Shown: positions 46,137-56,851, counted from the stretch's first letter. The stretch is DNA of 64,000 nt from Sinorhizobium sp. RAC02 (GCF_001713395.1 NZ_CP016450.1:3316501-3380500), one strand, 5' to 3'. Program-made: numbers and translations. Notes: generated by a model not told the origin, from the sequence alone.

Positions 46137-47237
46137 ATGAAAGACATCGTCGTCATCGGCGCAGGCAAGATCGGCTCGACCATCGCCCGCATGCTGGCTC
46201 ACAGCGGGGACTACCGCGTCACCGTCGCGGACCGTTCGGACGAGCAGCTCGCCGCCGTCGAGCGCCACGATGCCGTTTCGACCGTCGTCGTCGACATCGC
46301 CGACGCTGCCGCCATGAAGGCCCTGCTGACCGGCAAGTTCGCCGTTCTTTCGGCCGCTCCCTACCACCTGACGGTCGCGATTGCCGAAGCCGCGGCGGCT
46401 GCCGGCGTGCACTATCTCGACCTCACGGAAGACGTCGAATCCACCCGCCACGTCAAGCGCATCGCTGAAACCGCCAAGACGGCCTTCATTCCGCAGTGCG
46501 GCCTTGCACCGGGCTTCATCTCGATTGTCGCCAATGACCTTGCCAGCCGCTTCGATTCGCTCGAAAGCGTGCGCATGCGCGTCGGCGCCCTGCCGCAGTA
46601 CCCCTCCAATGCGCTGAACTACAACCTCACCTGGAGCACGGACGGCGTCATCAACGAATATATCGAGCCCTGCGAAGCGATCGTCGAAAGCGCGCTGATC
46701 GAGGTTCCGGCGCTGGAAGAGCGCGAAGAGTTTTCGCTCGATGGCGTCACCTACGAAGCCTTCAACACGTCGGGCGGCCTCGGCACGCTCTGCGAATCGC
46801 TGAAGGGCAAGGTCCGCACGCTGAACTACAAGACGATCCGTTATCCCGGCCACGCCGCCATCATGAAGGCACTCTTGAACGATCTCGGCCTGCGTCACCG
46901 CCGCGAAGTCCTCAAGGACATCTTTGAAAACGCCCTGCCGACCACCACGCAGGACGTCGTCATCATCTTCGTGACCGTTTCCGGTCGCAAGGGTGGCCGC
47001 CTGATCCAGGAAACCTACGCCAACAAGGTCTACAGCGCGCCGATCGCCGGCGCCCTGCATTCTGCCATCCAGATCACGACCGCCGGCTCGATCTGCGCCG
47101 TGCTCGACATGCTGGCCGATGGAACGCTGCGCGCCGAAGGTTTTGTTCGCCAGGAAGAAATCGCCCTTGAGGCCTTCCTCGCCAACCGCTTCGGCCACCA
47201 CTACGCCCAGGACCAGCACGGCGCCCGCGCCGCCTGA
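46137..47237 (+). CDS. saccharopine dehydrogenase-family protein, lysine 6-dehydrogenase-like
   Basis: 366 residues from ATG 46137 (GGAGGG site). Rossmann motif VVIGAGKIGST at residues 5-15, then APYHLTVAIAEAAAAAGVHYLDLTED and CGLAPGFISIVANDLA, blocks of the saccharopine-dehydrogenase fold. The length matches bacterial lysine 6-dehydrogenase (known in Agrobacterium and Geobacillus), which turns L-lysine into aminoadipate semialdehyde, the open form of piperideine-6-carboxylate. The neighbouring enzymes use that product. It is probably not the fungal saccharopine enzyme. Confidence 0.8.
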   Translation: MKDIVVIGAGKIGSTIARMLAHSGDYRVTVADRSDEQLAAVERHDAVSTVVVDIADAAAMKALLTGKFAVLSAAPYHLTVAIAEAAAAAGVHYLDLTEDVESTRHVKRIAETAKTAFIPQCGLAPGFISIVANDLASRFDSLESVRMRVGALPQYPSNALNYNLTWSTDGVINEYIEPCEAIVESALIEVPALEEREEFSLDGVTYEAFNTSGGLGTLCESLKGKVRTLNYKTIRYPGHAAIMKALLNDLGLRHRREVLKDIFENALPTTTQDVVIIFVTVSGRKGGRLIQETYANKVYSAPIAGALHSAIQITTAGSICAVLDMLADGTLRAEGFVRQEEIALEAFLANRFGHHYAQDQHGARAA

Positions 47238-47252
47238 TTTTTCCAGCTTTTC

Positions 47253-47283
47253 AACACCCCGGCCCAAAAGCCGGGGTGTTTTC
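47253..47283 (+). terminator. terminator after the lysine-dehydrogenase-like gene
   Basis: Stem AACACCCCGGC (47253-47263) pairs with 47270-47280, with a 6-base loop and a T run after it. Confidence 0.88.
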
Positions 47284-47333
47284 GCATCTGTGGCGCCGCC
47301 GCGGGGAAGCAGAGAACGCCAAAAGGCGCGGAT

Positions 47334-47367
47334 CAATAAAAATGGGGCCCCTTTCGAGGCCCCTTTT
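47334..47367 (-). terminator. terminator after the aminotransferase gene
   Basis: On the minus strand a GGGGCC/GGCCCC stem (47358-47363 with 47344-47349) is followed by an A-TTTTT-A tail. It ends the four-gene hglS-type operon. Confidence 0.8.
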
Positions 47368-47391
47368 CTTTTGTCGATTGTCTGGTGCGGC

Positions 47392-48630
<1,239 letters not shown>

Positions 48631-48646
48631 TTACTCGATATCGCCC

Positions 48647-50170
48647 TTATTCGATGTCAAACGAGACGCCCTGGGCGAGCGGCAGGGCCTTCGAGTAGTT
48701 CACCGTGTTGGTGGCGCGGCGCATATAGGCCTTCCAGGCGTCGGAGCCGGATTCGCGGCCGCCGCCGGTTTCCTTCTCGCCGCCGAACGCGCCGCCGATT
48801 TCCGCACCGGACGTGCCGATGTTGACATTGGCGATGCCGCAATCCGAGCCGTCGACCGAGAGGAAGCGCTCGGCTTCCTGGACGTTCAGTGTGAAGATCG
48901 ACGAGGAGAGGCCAGCCGAGACGGCGTTGTGGTCGTCCAGCACGGCGTCGAAGTCGGAATATTTCATGACGTAGAGGATCGGCGCGAAGGTTTCTTCGAG
49001 AACCGGGCCGGCCTGCTTCGGCATTTCGACGATGGCCGGCTTCACATAGTAGGCCGTGTCCTTGCCGGCATCGGCAACGCGATCACCGCCGGTGACGGAG
49101 CCGCCTTCGGCCTTGGCGGCTTCCAGCGCCTTCTGCATGCCGTCAAAGGCCTGCTTGTCGACGAGCGGGCCGACGAGAGCCGAGGTTTCCAGCGGGTTGC
49201 CGACGGAAACGCTGGTATAGGCCTTCTTCAGGCGCGGCACGAGCTGGTCGTAGACGCTGTCATGCACGAAGAGGCGGCGGAGCGTCGTGCAGCGCTGGCC
49301 GGCAGTGCCCATGGCACCGAAGGCGATGGCGCGCAGCGCCATGTCGAGGTCGGCGGAGGGGCAGACGATGCCGGCATTGTTGCCGCCGAGCTCGAGGATC
49401 GAGCGGGCAAAACGCTTGGCGAGACGCGGGCCGACTTCCTTGCCCATGCGGGTGGAGCCGGTGGCCGAGACGAGGGCGACCTTCGGGTGATCGACAAGGA
49501 CTTCGCCGATGGCGCGGTCGCCAATGAGGACCTGGGAGAGGTTTGCCGGGGCTTCGCCGAAGCGGGCAAGCGCACGCTCGAAGATCGCCTGCGATGCAAG
49601 CGCGGTGAGCGGGGTCTTCTCAGACGGCTTCCAGACGGTGGAATTGCCGGCAACGAGGGCGAGTGCGGTGTTCCACGACCAGACGGCGACGGGGAAGTTG
49701 AAGGCCGAGATGATGCCGACGACGCCGAGCGGGTGCCAGGTTTCCATCATGCGGTGGCCGGGGCGCTCGGTGGCGATCGTCAGGCCGTAGAGCTGGCGGG
49801 AGAGGCCGACGGCGAAATCGCAGATGTCGATCATTTCCTGCACTTCGCCGAGGCCTTCGGAGGTGATCTTGCCGGCTTCGATGGAAACGAGGCGGCCGAG
49901 ATCGGCCTTGGCGGCGCGCAGTTCTTCGCCGAGCAGGCGCACGAGCTCGCCGCGCTTGGGAGCGGGCACGAGGCGCCATTCCTTGAAGGCCTCATGGGCG
50001 GCTTCGATGGCCTTGGCGGCATCGGCCGCGGAAATGGACTTCAGCTTGGCGATTTCCTCGCCGCTGACCGGGCTGTAGGAGGTCATGTCACCGCCTTGCC
50101 AGGCGGCGCGCGGCACGCCGAGCTTGTCGAGAAGGGCGGCAGTTTCCTGTTTCACGTCGACTTTCGTCAT
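48647..50170 (-). CDS. aldehyde dehydrogenase, ALDH7 type (L-aminoadipate semialdehyde / piperideine-6-carboxylate dehydrogenase)
   Basis: 507 residues, the ALDH7/antiquitin length. SAFNFPVAVWSWNTALALVAGN, ELGGNNAG (Glu260) and GTAGQRCTTLRR (Cys294) give the NAD site and catalytic pair. Bacterial members (AmaB, Pcd) oxidise aminoadipate semialdehyde to 2-aminoadipate. It is third in an operon with HglS-, D2HGDH- and aminotransferase-like genes. Confidence 0.92.
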   Translation of the reverse strand: MTKVDVKQETAALLDKLGVPRAAWQGGDMTSYSPVSGEEIAKLKSISAADAAKAIEAAHEAFKEWRLVPAPKRGELVRLLGEELRAAKADLGRLVSIEAGKITSEGLGEVQEMIDICDFAVGLSRQLYGLTIATERPGHRMMETWHPLGVVGIISAFNFPVAVWSWNTALALVAGNSTVWKPSEKTPLTALASQAIFERALARFGEAPANLSQVLIGDRAIGEVLVDHPKVALVSATGSTRMGKEVGPRLAKRFARSILELGGNNAGIVCPSADLDMALRAIAFGAMGTAGQRCTTLRRLFVHDSVYDQLVPRLKKAYTSVSVGNPLETSALVGPLVDKQAFDGMQKALEAAKAEGGSVTGGDRVADAGKDTAYYVKPAIVEMPKQAGPVLEETFAPILYVMKYSDFDAVLDDHNAVSAGLSSSIFTLNVQEAERFLSVDGSDCGIANVNIGTSGAEIGGAFGGEKETGGGRESGSDAWKAYMRRATNTVNYSKALPLAQGVSFDIE

Positions 50171-50192
50171 GGGTATTCTCCCTGATGTCTTG

Positions 50193-51611
50193 TTAAAAGG
50201 TCATGGCGCCGAGCGAACCCGGCGAGGTGATGGTTTTCAGCCCGGCCGCAAGCCGGCGGATATCTTCGGGCGTGTATTTGTCGTAAAAGGCCTGGTTCTT
50301 GCGGCCGATGGCGTGTTCCGCGCTGAAGCTGCCGTCGAACTGTTCGACCGCCACCGTGAACACCCAGTCGCGCAGGTCCATTTCGAAATCGGGATCGGCA
50401 AGGCGTGGATCGTCCTTGGCGACGACGAGGTTGAAGTGCACGCCACCATCGCCGATATGGCCGAAATCGCAGATCGTCACGTCTTCGAAGTGACCGGGCA
50501 TTTCCGCCTTCATATGGGCGAGGAAAGGCATGATGTCACCCCGGCGGAACGATAGATCGAAGGCGATCAATCGCCCGCTATGTTTCACGCCTTCGGACAA
50601 AGCATGTCGCAGCGCCCAGATCTCATGCGGCGGGCCGACGAAAGCGTCGGCGAGCGGTGCATCCTCGCGCTCCCAGATGGCGGCCAGCACCTCTTCCAGC
50701 ACTGCATCGAGCGGCTGTTCGCCGTCGCGCGGCGGGCTGGAGCGGGAGATTTCCGCAAGGATCACGAAATCCGGCACGATGCCACCCTGGAAGGGGTTTC
50801 TCAACGACGGTACATGGTCGAGGGCGGCGCGAATGGCATTGCCGGACATGCCCTCGAAGGCCGAGAGGTAGCTGCCGAGCGCATCTTCCATGGCGACGAG
50901 GAGGGCGGAAACCTGTTCGTCCGAAGACGGAATGAGGAGCGCTGTCGCAGACTGTTTTGGTGCGGGTTCGAGGTTGAGCACACATTCGGTGATGATGCCG
51001 AAGGCGCCGGACGTACCGATGAAGAGCTGTTTCCAGTCCACGCCGGTGTTGTTCTTGCGCAGATCCGAAGAGAGGTCGAGCACGGTGCCGGCCTCGTCGG
51101 CGAGAACGATGGTGAGGCCCAGCGTGTTGCGGCGCACGTCGCCATAGCGCAGGAAGCGCGAGCCGCCGGTGTTCGTGGCGATCATGCCGCCGAGACGCGG
51201 GTCCGCGCCGAGGTCGATCGGGAAGAACAGGCCGGTTTCGTCGAGCTTGCCGTTGAGATCGGAGAGGCGAACGCCAGAACCTGCCTTGATGGTGCGGTTG
51301 ACGCGGTCGAGCTCAAAGGGCGCCGTGAGGCGATCGAGGCTCAAAATGCCCTGCTGGCCGCTGTCGTCCGGTGTCGAGCCGGAGACGAGGCCGGTATTGC
51401 CGGATTGCGGCACCAGCGCGATGCCGTTTTTCACGCAGTAGGAGACGACGGCGGAGACTTCTTCTGTCGCGGTCGGACGGGCGACGAAGGCGGCGCGGCC
51501 CTTGTCGTAGCGCGCGCCGGTCTCGTAGGCAGCCATGTCCGAAGCCTCGGTGAGAAGACCCTTCTCGCCGAGCAGGCTTTTCAGCGTGTCGATATGGCGT
51601 GCCTCGATCAT
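50193..51611 (-). CDS. FAD-binding oxidoreductase, D-2-hydroxyglutarate dehydrogenase-like
   Basis: 472 residues from ATG 51611. A VAO-type FAD domain (ALVPQSGNTGLVSGS, GSGVRLSDLNGKLDETGLFFPIDLGADPRL, TNTGGSRFLRYG) and a C-terminal FAD-oxidase domain (DFGHIGDGGVHFNLV, SAEHAIGRKNQAF). This pattern is shared by D-lactate and D-2-hydroxyglutarate dehydrogenases. A GTG start at 51626 overlapping the hglS stop is possible. Next to the HglS-like gene it probably oxidises D-2-hydroxyglutarate to 2-oxoglutarate. Confidence 0.88.
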   Translation of the reverse strand: MIEARHIDTLKSLLGEKGLLTEASDMAAYETGARYDKGRAAFVARPTATEEVSAVVSYCVKNGIALVPQSGNTGLVSGSTPDDSGQQGILSLDRLTAPFELDRVNRTIKAGSGVRLSDLNGKLDETGLFFPIDLGADPRLGGMIATNTGGSRFLRYGDVRRNTLGLTIVLADEAGTVLDLSSDLRKNNTGVDWKQLFIGTSGAFGIITECVLNLEPAPKQSATALLIPSSDEQVSALLVAMEDALGSYLSAFEGMSGNAIRAALDHVPSLRNPFQGGIVPDFVILAEISRSSPPRDGEQPLDAVLEEVLAAIWEREDAPLADAFVGPPHEIWALRHALSEGVKHSGRLIAFDLSFRRGDIMPFLAHMKAEMPGHFEDVTICDFGHIGDGGVHFNLVVAKDDPRLADPDFEMDLRDWVFTVAVEQFDGSFSAEHAIGRKNQAFYDKYTPEDIRRLAAGLKTITSPGSLGAMTF

Positions 51612-51622
51612 TCTTTCGTCCG

Positions 51623-53020
51623 TCACTCCGCGGCGGCCGCCATGTTGACGATGCCGAGGCACATTTCAAGCGATGCGCGCTGGATGCCGGCATAGTGCGC
51701 GAATTCGTCCAGAACCGTTGCACCGAGATCGCGCTCGAACATCATCTGGTTCGGGCTCGCGACAAAATCCTGCGCCGCATCGTCGCCGAGGTTCGACTGG
51801 AAGATGCCCGCGGCGCTGACCGGGAGAAAATCTTCGTAGACGATCGGATCGAACTGGATGAGACCGGCTTCGATGGCGGTTTCGAGATCGGCCCTGCGGC
51901 CGGAGACCGACATACCCTTTTCGGTCAGCGAATAGCTGAAATAGCCAAGGCCCGCCTTGCGAATACCGTCCCAGGTGTCCGGGAAGGCCTTGAAGACGTC
52001 GGCAAGTGCTGCCTCGTATTCGCTCGCATTGGAGCCGTCGGCGGCTGGGCGCACGCGGGCACGGGTGTCGTTCAAAAGCGTGTCGTAGAGCGCGCGGCCC
52101 TTCGGGGTCAGCGCCACACCACGCTGTTCGATCTCGCCGAAGCGGGCGCTGTGCGATCCCGCCTGCCAAGTGCCGTCCGCAGCAATGAAGGAAACGGCCT
52201 CCTCCAGCGCCTTGAACGAGGTCTGGCGCAGCAGGATCGGGCAATTGCGGGTCGGCGGGCCTTCGACGATGGCCTTGGGCGCGATGCCCTCCTGCGGCAT
52301 GCGCGCCTGGATCTTGTCGATATCCAGCGTGCGCGGCGTCAGGTGGTTGATGTGCGGGCCCTTGAAGGAGACGACGTCGGCGATCAGGCGGTGCGCATCG
52401 TGCAGGCGCTTGTACATGTCGGCGCTGACGATGGCATGGTCGTGCCAGCGGAAGGTTTCGAGCACCTGCGCGACGAAGCGGGCGGCGTTAGCGGCATCCA
52501 GGCCGCCGTCGCGCTCGGCCTTCTCGACGAGGGCCACGGCTTCATCCGTGAAGATTTTCCGTGCCGCGAGCACGTCGGCGGCTTCCTGGCGCAGTGTTTC
52601 GTCGGCGATCAGGTCGAGGCGGAGCAGCGAGGTGAAAACGCGAAACGGGTTGCGGCTGAGGCTTTCGGCGCCGACCGGCCGGAAGGCGGTGGAATGAACA
52701 GGCACGCCGGCCGTGGAAAGATCGTAATAGCCGACCGGATGCATGCCCATGACGGCGAAGACGCGGCGCATCATGGAAAGCTCTTGTCGTGTGCCGAGGC
52801 GGATGGCGCCATGGCGTTCTTCCGAGATGCGGTCGAGCGTATCCGTCGCTTCGAGGCGCGTCTTCAGATGCGCGTCTGCGGCGAGCGTCTCGTCGTTGAC
52901 CGAGGCCACCAGCGACATCAGCGTGCCATAGGCCGGCACCTCGTCGCGGTACATGGCGGACATGGCGGCGGAGAAATTCGAGCGGATCTTGTCGGCGGAA
53001 AGGATCGAACTGGATGTCAT
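51623..53020 (-). CDS. hglS: 2-oxoadipate dioxygenase/decarboxylase (HglS/DUF1338 family)
   Basis: 465 residues, close to Pseudomonas putida HglS (about 464). From this start, His70 and Arg74 (in EERHGAIRLGT) and His226 (in GPHINHLTPR) fall at exactly the metal and substrate positions I recall for P. putida HglS; a glutamate at about 296 (FGEIEQ) is the likely third ligand. The enzyme turns 2-oxoadipate plus O2 into D-2-hydroxyglutarate, releasing CO2, an unusual reaction first described in lysine breakdown. It is first in the operon. Confidence 0.9.
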   Translation of the reverse strand: MTSSSILSADKIRSNFSAAMSAMYRDEVPAYGTLMSLVASVNDETLAADAHLKTRLEATDTLDRISEERHGAIRLGTRQELSMMRRVFAVMGMHPVGYYDLSTAGVPVHSTAFRPVGAESLSRNPFRVFTSLLRLDLIADETLRQEAADVLAARKIFTDEAVALVEKAERDGGLDAANAARFVAQVLETFRWHDHAIVSADMYKRLHDAHRLIADVVSFKGPHINHLTPRTLDIDKIQARMPQEGIAPKAIVEGPPTRNCPILLRQTSFKALEEAVSFIAADGTWQAGSHSARFGEIEQRGVALTPKGRALYDTLLNDTRARVRPAADGSNASEYEAALADVFKAFPDTWDGIRKAGLGYFSYSLTEKGMSVSGRRADLETAIEAGLIQFDPIVYEDFLPVSAAGIFQSNLGDDAAQDFVASPNQMMFERDLGATVLDEFAHYAGIQRASLEMCLGIVNMAAAAE

Positions 53021-53046
53021 GGCGAACGGTCTCGTCTCGTTGGCGC

Positions 53047-53091
53047 GGCAGTTCCGGATGGAAAAGGCTTCACACTTTTCCTGGAATTGCT
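53047..53091. repeat. rhizobial intergenic palindromic repeat, copy R3
   Basis: Edges GCAGTTCCGG and GGAATTGC, with a GGAAAAG/CTTTTCC inner stem. Related to R1 and R2. It sits in the leader or promoter region of hglS, an unusual position compared with R1. Confidence 0.65.
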
Positions 53092-53119
53092 TTAGAAGGG
53101 TGGGAGGGCCCTGATCATT

Positions 53120-53153
53120 CTCAAAACGGATCATACCGGATCGTTTCCTTGAG
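53120..53153. promoter_or_regulatory. imperfect dyad between hglS and its LysR gene
   Basis: CTCAA at one edge and TTGAG at the other, with AACGGATC repeated in part as CGGATCG inside. Its position between two divergent genes makes it a candidate LysR site, but the symmetry is weak. Confidence 0.35.
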
Positions 53154-53192
53154 CGATTGCGACCGTTCTGACTATGTTGATGCGAGGAAAGA

Positions 53193-54095
53193 ATGAAGCT
53201 CAGTCGAAGGCTGATCCCGGACGTCACCACGCTGCAGGCGTTCGAATGTGCTGCCCGCCATGGCAGTTTCACGCAGGCGGCACACGAGCTGAACCTCACC
53301 CAGAGCGCCGTCAGCCGCCAGATCAAGGACCTGGAGGAACAGCTCGGCGTGCTGCTGTTCGAGCGCGTGCGCCAGCGGGTCGTGCTGTCGGATGACGGGC
53401 GGCGTTTCCTGCCGGAAGTGCGCAAGCTGCTGCACCAGACGGAAGAGACCATGCTGCGTGCCATGGCGTCGGCGTCGTCCGAACACAGCCTCAGCATCGC
53501 AACGCTGCCGACCTTCGGCAGCCGCTGGCTGACGCCGCGCATTCCGGCATTTCTCAGCGAACATCCGGGCACGATCGTCAACATCGCCTCCCGTTCGAAA
53601 CCCTTCGATTTCGACGAAGAGAATTTCGACCTTGCCATCCATTACGGCCAGCCAGTGTGGGCACGCGCCGCCTGCTCCTATCTGTGCAGCGAGGTCATCC
53701 TGCCGGCAGCAAGTCCAGAGCTTCTGAAGGCGTGGAACTTTTCCGAGCCGAAGGACCTGGAGACGGCACCGCTTCTCCATCTCGCGACGCGCCCGAAGTT
53801 GTGGGCGCAATGGTTCGAGCTGAACGGCGGTTCGGCGGATACCGCCTATCGCGGCCATCGCTTCGACCAGTTCGCCATGGTCATCGAATCGGCCGTCGCC
53901 GGCCTCGGCTTTGCGCTCCTGCCGCACTACCTGATCGAGCAGGAGCTGGCGAGCGGCCGGCTGGCTGTCGTCTTCGACCGGCCGATGGAGACGGAAAACA
54001 GCTATTATCTCGTCGTGCCCGAGGGAAAGCTCGAAAACCCGTTGAGCCAGGCGTTTCGTGCCTGGATCGCCAATCAGGTTCCCGACCGGCATTGA
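53193..54095 (+). CDS. LysR-family transcriptional regulator (GcvA-like)
   Basis: 300 residues. HTH near residues 10-68 (GSFTQAAHELNLTQSAVSRQIKDLEEQLG) and a GcvA/AmpR-like effector domain (LSIATLPTFGSRWLTPRI, VIESAVAGLGFALLPHYLI). Divergent from hglS and upstream of the pipecolate-oxidase-like gene, so it probably controls the lysine-breakdown genes. Confidence 0.9.
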   Translation: MKLSRRLIPDVTTLQAFECAARHGSFTQAAHELNLTQSAVSRQIKDLEEQLGVLLFERVRQRVVLSDDGRRFLPEVRKLLHQTEETMLRAMASASSEHSLSIATLPTFGSRWLTPRIPAFLSEHPGTIVNIASRSKPFDFDEENFDLAIHYGQPVWARAACSYLCSEVILPAASPELLKAWNFSEPKDLETAPLLHLATRPKLWAQWFELNGGSADTAYRGHRFDQFAMVIESAVAGLGFALLPHYLIEQELASGRLAVVFDRPMETENSYYLVVPEGKLENPLSQAFRAWIANQVPDRH

Positions 54096-54205
54096 CCGCC
54101 TGTCATGCGGACGGGGCATGACCCCGTTCTCAATTTTTGCTTTAGTCATGGTGCCGCATCGTCGATGGTGCGGGAATAGCTCCTCCTTCTGAAAAGCAGA
54201 CCACC

Positions 54206-55489
54206 ATGCTCAACGACCCGCGCTCCCATGGCCTTTGGGAGATGACCGCACCGCCCGCCCCCGAAACGGTCGCCTTTTCCGGCAAGGCGGATGCGGATGT
54301 CGTCATCGTCGGTGGCGGCTATACCGGGTTCTCGACAGCACTCCATCTTGCCGAGCGCGGCACGCGGGTCATCCTGCTGGAAGGTGCTGAAATCGGTTAC
54401 GGCGGCTCGGGCCGCAATGTCGGCCTCGTCAATGCCGGCATGTGGGTGATGCCGGACGAGTTGCCGGGCGTGCTCGGCGATCTCTATGGCAGCCGGTTGC
54501 TCGAACTGCTCGGCAATGCGCCGCGCCTGGTGTTCGACCTTGTTGAGAAACACAAGATCGACTGCGAGATCAACCCGGCCGGCACGCTGCACTGTGCCGT
54601 CGGCCAGTCCGGCCTCGATGAATTGAAGCAGCGCGCGGAGCAGTGGTCGCGCCGCGGCGCACCGGTGCGCCTGCTCGATGCGGCCGAGACGGCGGTGAAG
54701 GTGGGAACCGATGCCTATGCCGGCGCACTTCTCGACATGCGCGCCGGCACGATCCAGCCGCTTGCCTATGCGCGCGGCCTTTCGCGCGCTGCGATTGCCG
54801 CCGGCGCACAGGTCTTTACGGGAAGCCCGGTGACGGGTGCGGAGCGGACCGGCAAGCGCTGGACGGTCAACACTCCGCGCGGCTCGGTGACGGCGGACTG
54901 GGTCGTCGTCGCGACCAATGCCTATACGGTGGCACCCTGGAACGAGGTGCGCGCAGAGCTTCTCCACCTGCCCTATTTCAACTTCGCCACGGTGCCGCTT
55001 TCGGCGGAGATGCAGGCAAAAATCCTGCCGGAAAAGCAGGGCGCGTGGGACACGAAGGAGGTGCTCTCCTCCTTCCGCTTCGACAAGCGCGGCCGGCTGG
55101 TGTTCGGCAGCGTCGGGGCATTGCGCGGCATGGGGACCGGCATCCACAAATCCTGGGCCCGACGGGCGCTGAAGAAGCTGTTCCCCGCCATCGGCGATGT
55201 CGCTTTCGAGGCGGAATGGTACGGCAAGATCGGCATGACCACCGACAACCTGCCGCGCTTCCATCGCTTGGCCGAAAATGTCATCGGTTTTTCCGGCTAT
55301 AACGGTCGCGGCATCGCGCCAGGCACCGTTTTCGGCCGCACGCTGGCGCAACTCATATCCGGCGAGATCGCCGAGATGGACCTGCCGCTGCCGGTCAGCG
55401 ATCCCGAGGCCCAGTCCTTCCGCTCGGTGCGGGAGGGCTATTACGAACTCGGCGCGCAGATCGCCCATTTCGCAGGCGCGCGCATTTAA
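54206..55489 (+). CDS. FAD-dependent oxidoreductase, L-pipecolate oxidase (AmaA)-like
   Basis: 427 residues (P. putida AmaA is about 428 from memory). DAO FAD motif DVVIVGGGYTGFSTALHLAERG, GYGGSGRNVGLVNAGMW and GFSGYNGRGIAPGTVFGR. Position next to the aminoadipate-semialdehyde operon suggests it oxidises L-pipecolate to piperideine-6-carboxylate, giving the route a second entry. Other amine substrates are possible, since many rhizobial genes of this family are uncharacterised. Confidence 0.75.
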   Translation: MLNDPRSHGLWEMTAPPAPETVAFSGKADADVVIVGGGYTGFSTALHLAERGTRVILLEGAEIGYGGSGRNVGLVNAGMWVMPDELPGVLGDLYGSRLLELLGNAPRLVFDLVEKHKIDCEINPAGTLHCAVGQSGLDELKQRAEQWSRRGAPVRLLDAAETAVKVGTDAYAGALLDMRAGTIQPLAYARGLSRAAIAAGAQVFTGSPVTGAERTGKRWTVNTPRGSVTADWVVVATNAYTVAPWNEVRAELLHLPYFNFATVPLSAEMQAKILPEKQGAWDTKEVLSSFRFDKRGRLVFGSVGALRGMGTGIHKSWARRALKKLFPAIGDVAFEAEWYGKIGMTTDNLPRFHRLAENVIGFSGYNGRGIAPGTVFGRTLAQLISGEIAEMDLPLPVSDPEAQSFRSVREGYYELGAQIAHFAGARI

Positions 55490-55502
55490 ACGCCTTTAAT
55501 GA

Positions 55503-55533
55503 AAACGCCCGGTCGAAGCCGGGCGTTTCTTTT
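55503..55533. terminator. terminator between pipecolate-oxidase-like and MFS genes
   Basis: A perfect 10-base-pair stem (AAACGCCCGG, 55503-55512, with 55519-55528), TCGAAG loop, then TTTT. It probably serves both converging genes. Confidence 0.85.
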
Positions 55534-55540
55534 CATGATC

Positions 55541-56740
55541 TCAGTGTCTGCCCGGCAGGCGGGGCAGGAAGATCGTGAGAATGCCGAGCAGCGGCATATA
55601 CGAGCAGACCTGGAAGACGAACTCGATGCCGTGGCTGTCTGCGACGCCGCCAAGCAGCGCAGCGCCCAGGCCGCCCGCGCCAAAGGCGAAGCCGAAGAAG
55701 ATGCCGGCGATCATGCCGACGCGGCCCGGTATCAGCTCCTGCGCGAAGACGACGATGGCGGAGAAGGCCGACGAGAAGATCAGGCCGATCAGCACCGTCA
55801 GGGCGCCCGTCCAGAACAGGTTGGCGTAGGGCAGCATCAGTGCGAAGGGAATGACGCCGAGGATCGAGAACCAGATCACGAAGCGCGTGCCGAAGCGGTC
55901 GCCGATCGGGCCGCCCAGGAAGACGCCGACGGCCGAGGCACCGAGGAACAGGAACAGCATGAGCTGCGCCTGCTGTATGTCGAGGCCGAAGCGTTCGATC
56001 GTGTAGAAGGTAAAGTAGCTCGAAATGCTGGCGAGATAGGCGTTCTTCGTCGTGGTCAGCAGAACGAGCACGGCGAGCGCCCAGGCAACGCGCTTGCCCG
56101 GCAGCGGCAGTTCACGGCTGACGGCGGGGCGGCCGGCGGACGAGCGGCGCTCGCCGGCATACCAGTTGCCGACCCAGGTCAGGATGACCATGCCGAGAAG
56201 CGCGATCGCCGAGAACCAGGCAACGCTCGTCTGGCCGAAGGGCAGCACGATGAAGGCGGCGAGCAGCGGGCCGATCGCCGTGCCGGCATTGCCGCCGACC
56301 TGGAACATCGATTGCGCGAGGCCGTGGCGACCGCCGGAGGCGAGACGGGCGACGCGAGAGGATTCCGGATGGAAGATCGCCGAGCCGAGGCCGATCAGGC
56401 AGGCGCCGAAGATCAGCACGGGGAACGAGTGCGCATAGGCGAGCATGATGAGGCCGACGAAGGTGCTGCCCATGCCGACCGGCAGCGAGAAGGGCATCGG
56501 CCAGCGGTCCGTCACGATACCGACGGCCGGCTGCAGCAGCGAGGCCGTGACCTGGAAGGCCATGGTGAGCAGGCCGATCTGCACGAAGTCGAGCGCGTAG
56601 TTTTCCTTCAGGAGCGGATAGAGTGACGTCAGCAGCGACTGCATGATGTCGTTCAGCATGTGGCAGGCGCTGACCGCGGCGATGATGGAATAGGTGGTGG
56701 TGGCAGCGCTGCGGGGCGCTGCGGGAACGACAGTCGACAT
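55541..56740 (-). CDS. MFS transporter, fosmidomycin-resistance (Fsr)-like
   Basis: 399 residues, about 12 membrane segments. HMLNDIMQSLLTSLYPLLKENY near the start, GLGSAIFHPESSRVARLASGG and MFQVGGNAGTAIGPLLAA are hallmarks of the Fsr branch. It is probably an exporter, though the true substrate is unknown. ATG 56740 follows a promoter region shared with an AraC regulator. Confidence 0.88.
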   Translation of the reverse strand: MSTVVPAAPRSAATTTYSIIAAVSACHMLNDIMQSLLTSLYPLLKENYALDFVQIGLLTMAFQVTASLLQPAVGIVTDRWPMPFSLPVGMGSTFVGLIMLAYAHSFPVLIFGACLIGLGSAIFHPESSRVARLASGGRHGLAQSMFQVGGNAGTAIGPLLAAFIVLPFGQTSVAWFSAIALLGMVILTWVGNWYAGERRSSAGRPAVSRELPLPGKRVAWALAVLVLLTTTKNAYLASISSYFTFYTIERFGLDIQQAQLMLFLFLGASAVGVFLGGPIGDRFGTRFVIWFSILGVIPFALMLPYANLFWTGALTVLIGLIFSSAFSAIVVFAQELIPGRVGMIAGIFFGFAFGAGGLGAALLGGVADSHGIEFVFQVCSYMPLLGILTIFLPRLPGRH

Positions 56741-56851
56741 GGGTAGCCTCGAATGATCCGCCCGGGTTGGCGTCTTTTGCCGTTCCCATACTAGGATTGC
56801 CTGCGGCCTGCTTTTGTGCTGAGGTCCATTTCTTACGCGAGTGGGCCAAAG

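Noticed and set aside
46137..47237. Saccharopine dehydrogenase of the fungal-type lysine biosynthetic pathway
   Set aside because: Bacteria of this group make lysine through diaminopimelate, and the neighbours are breakdown enzymes.
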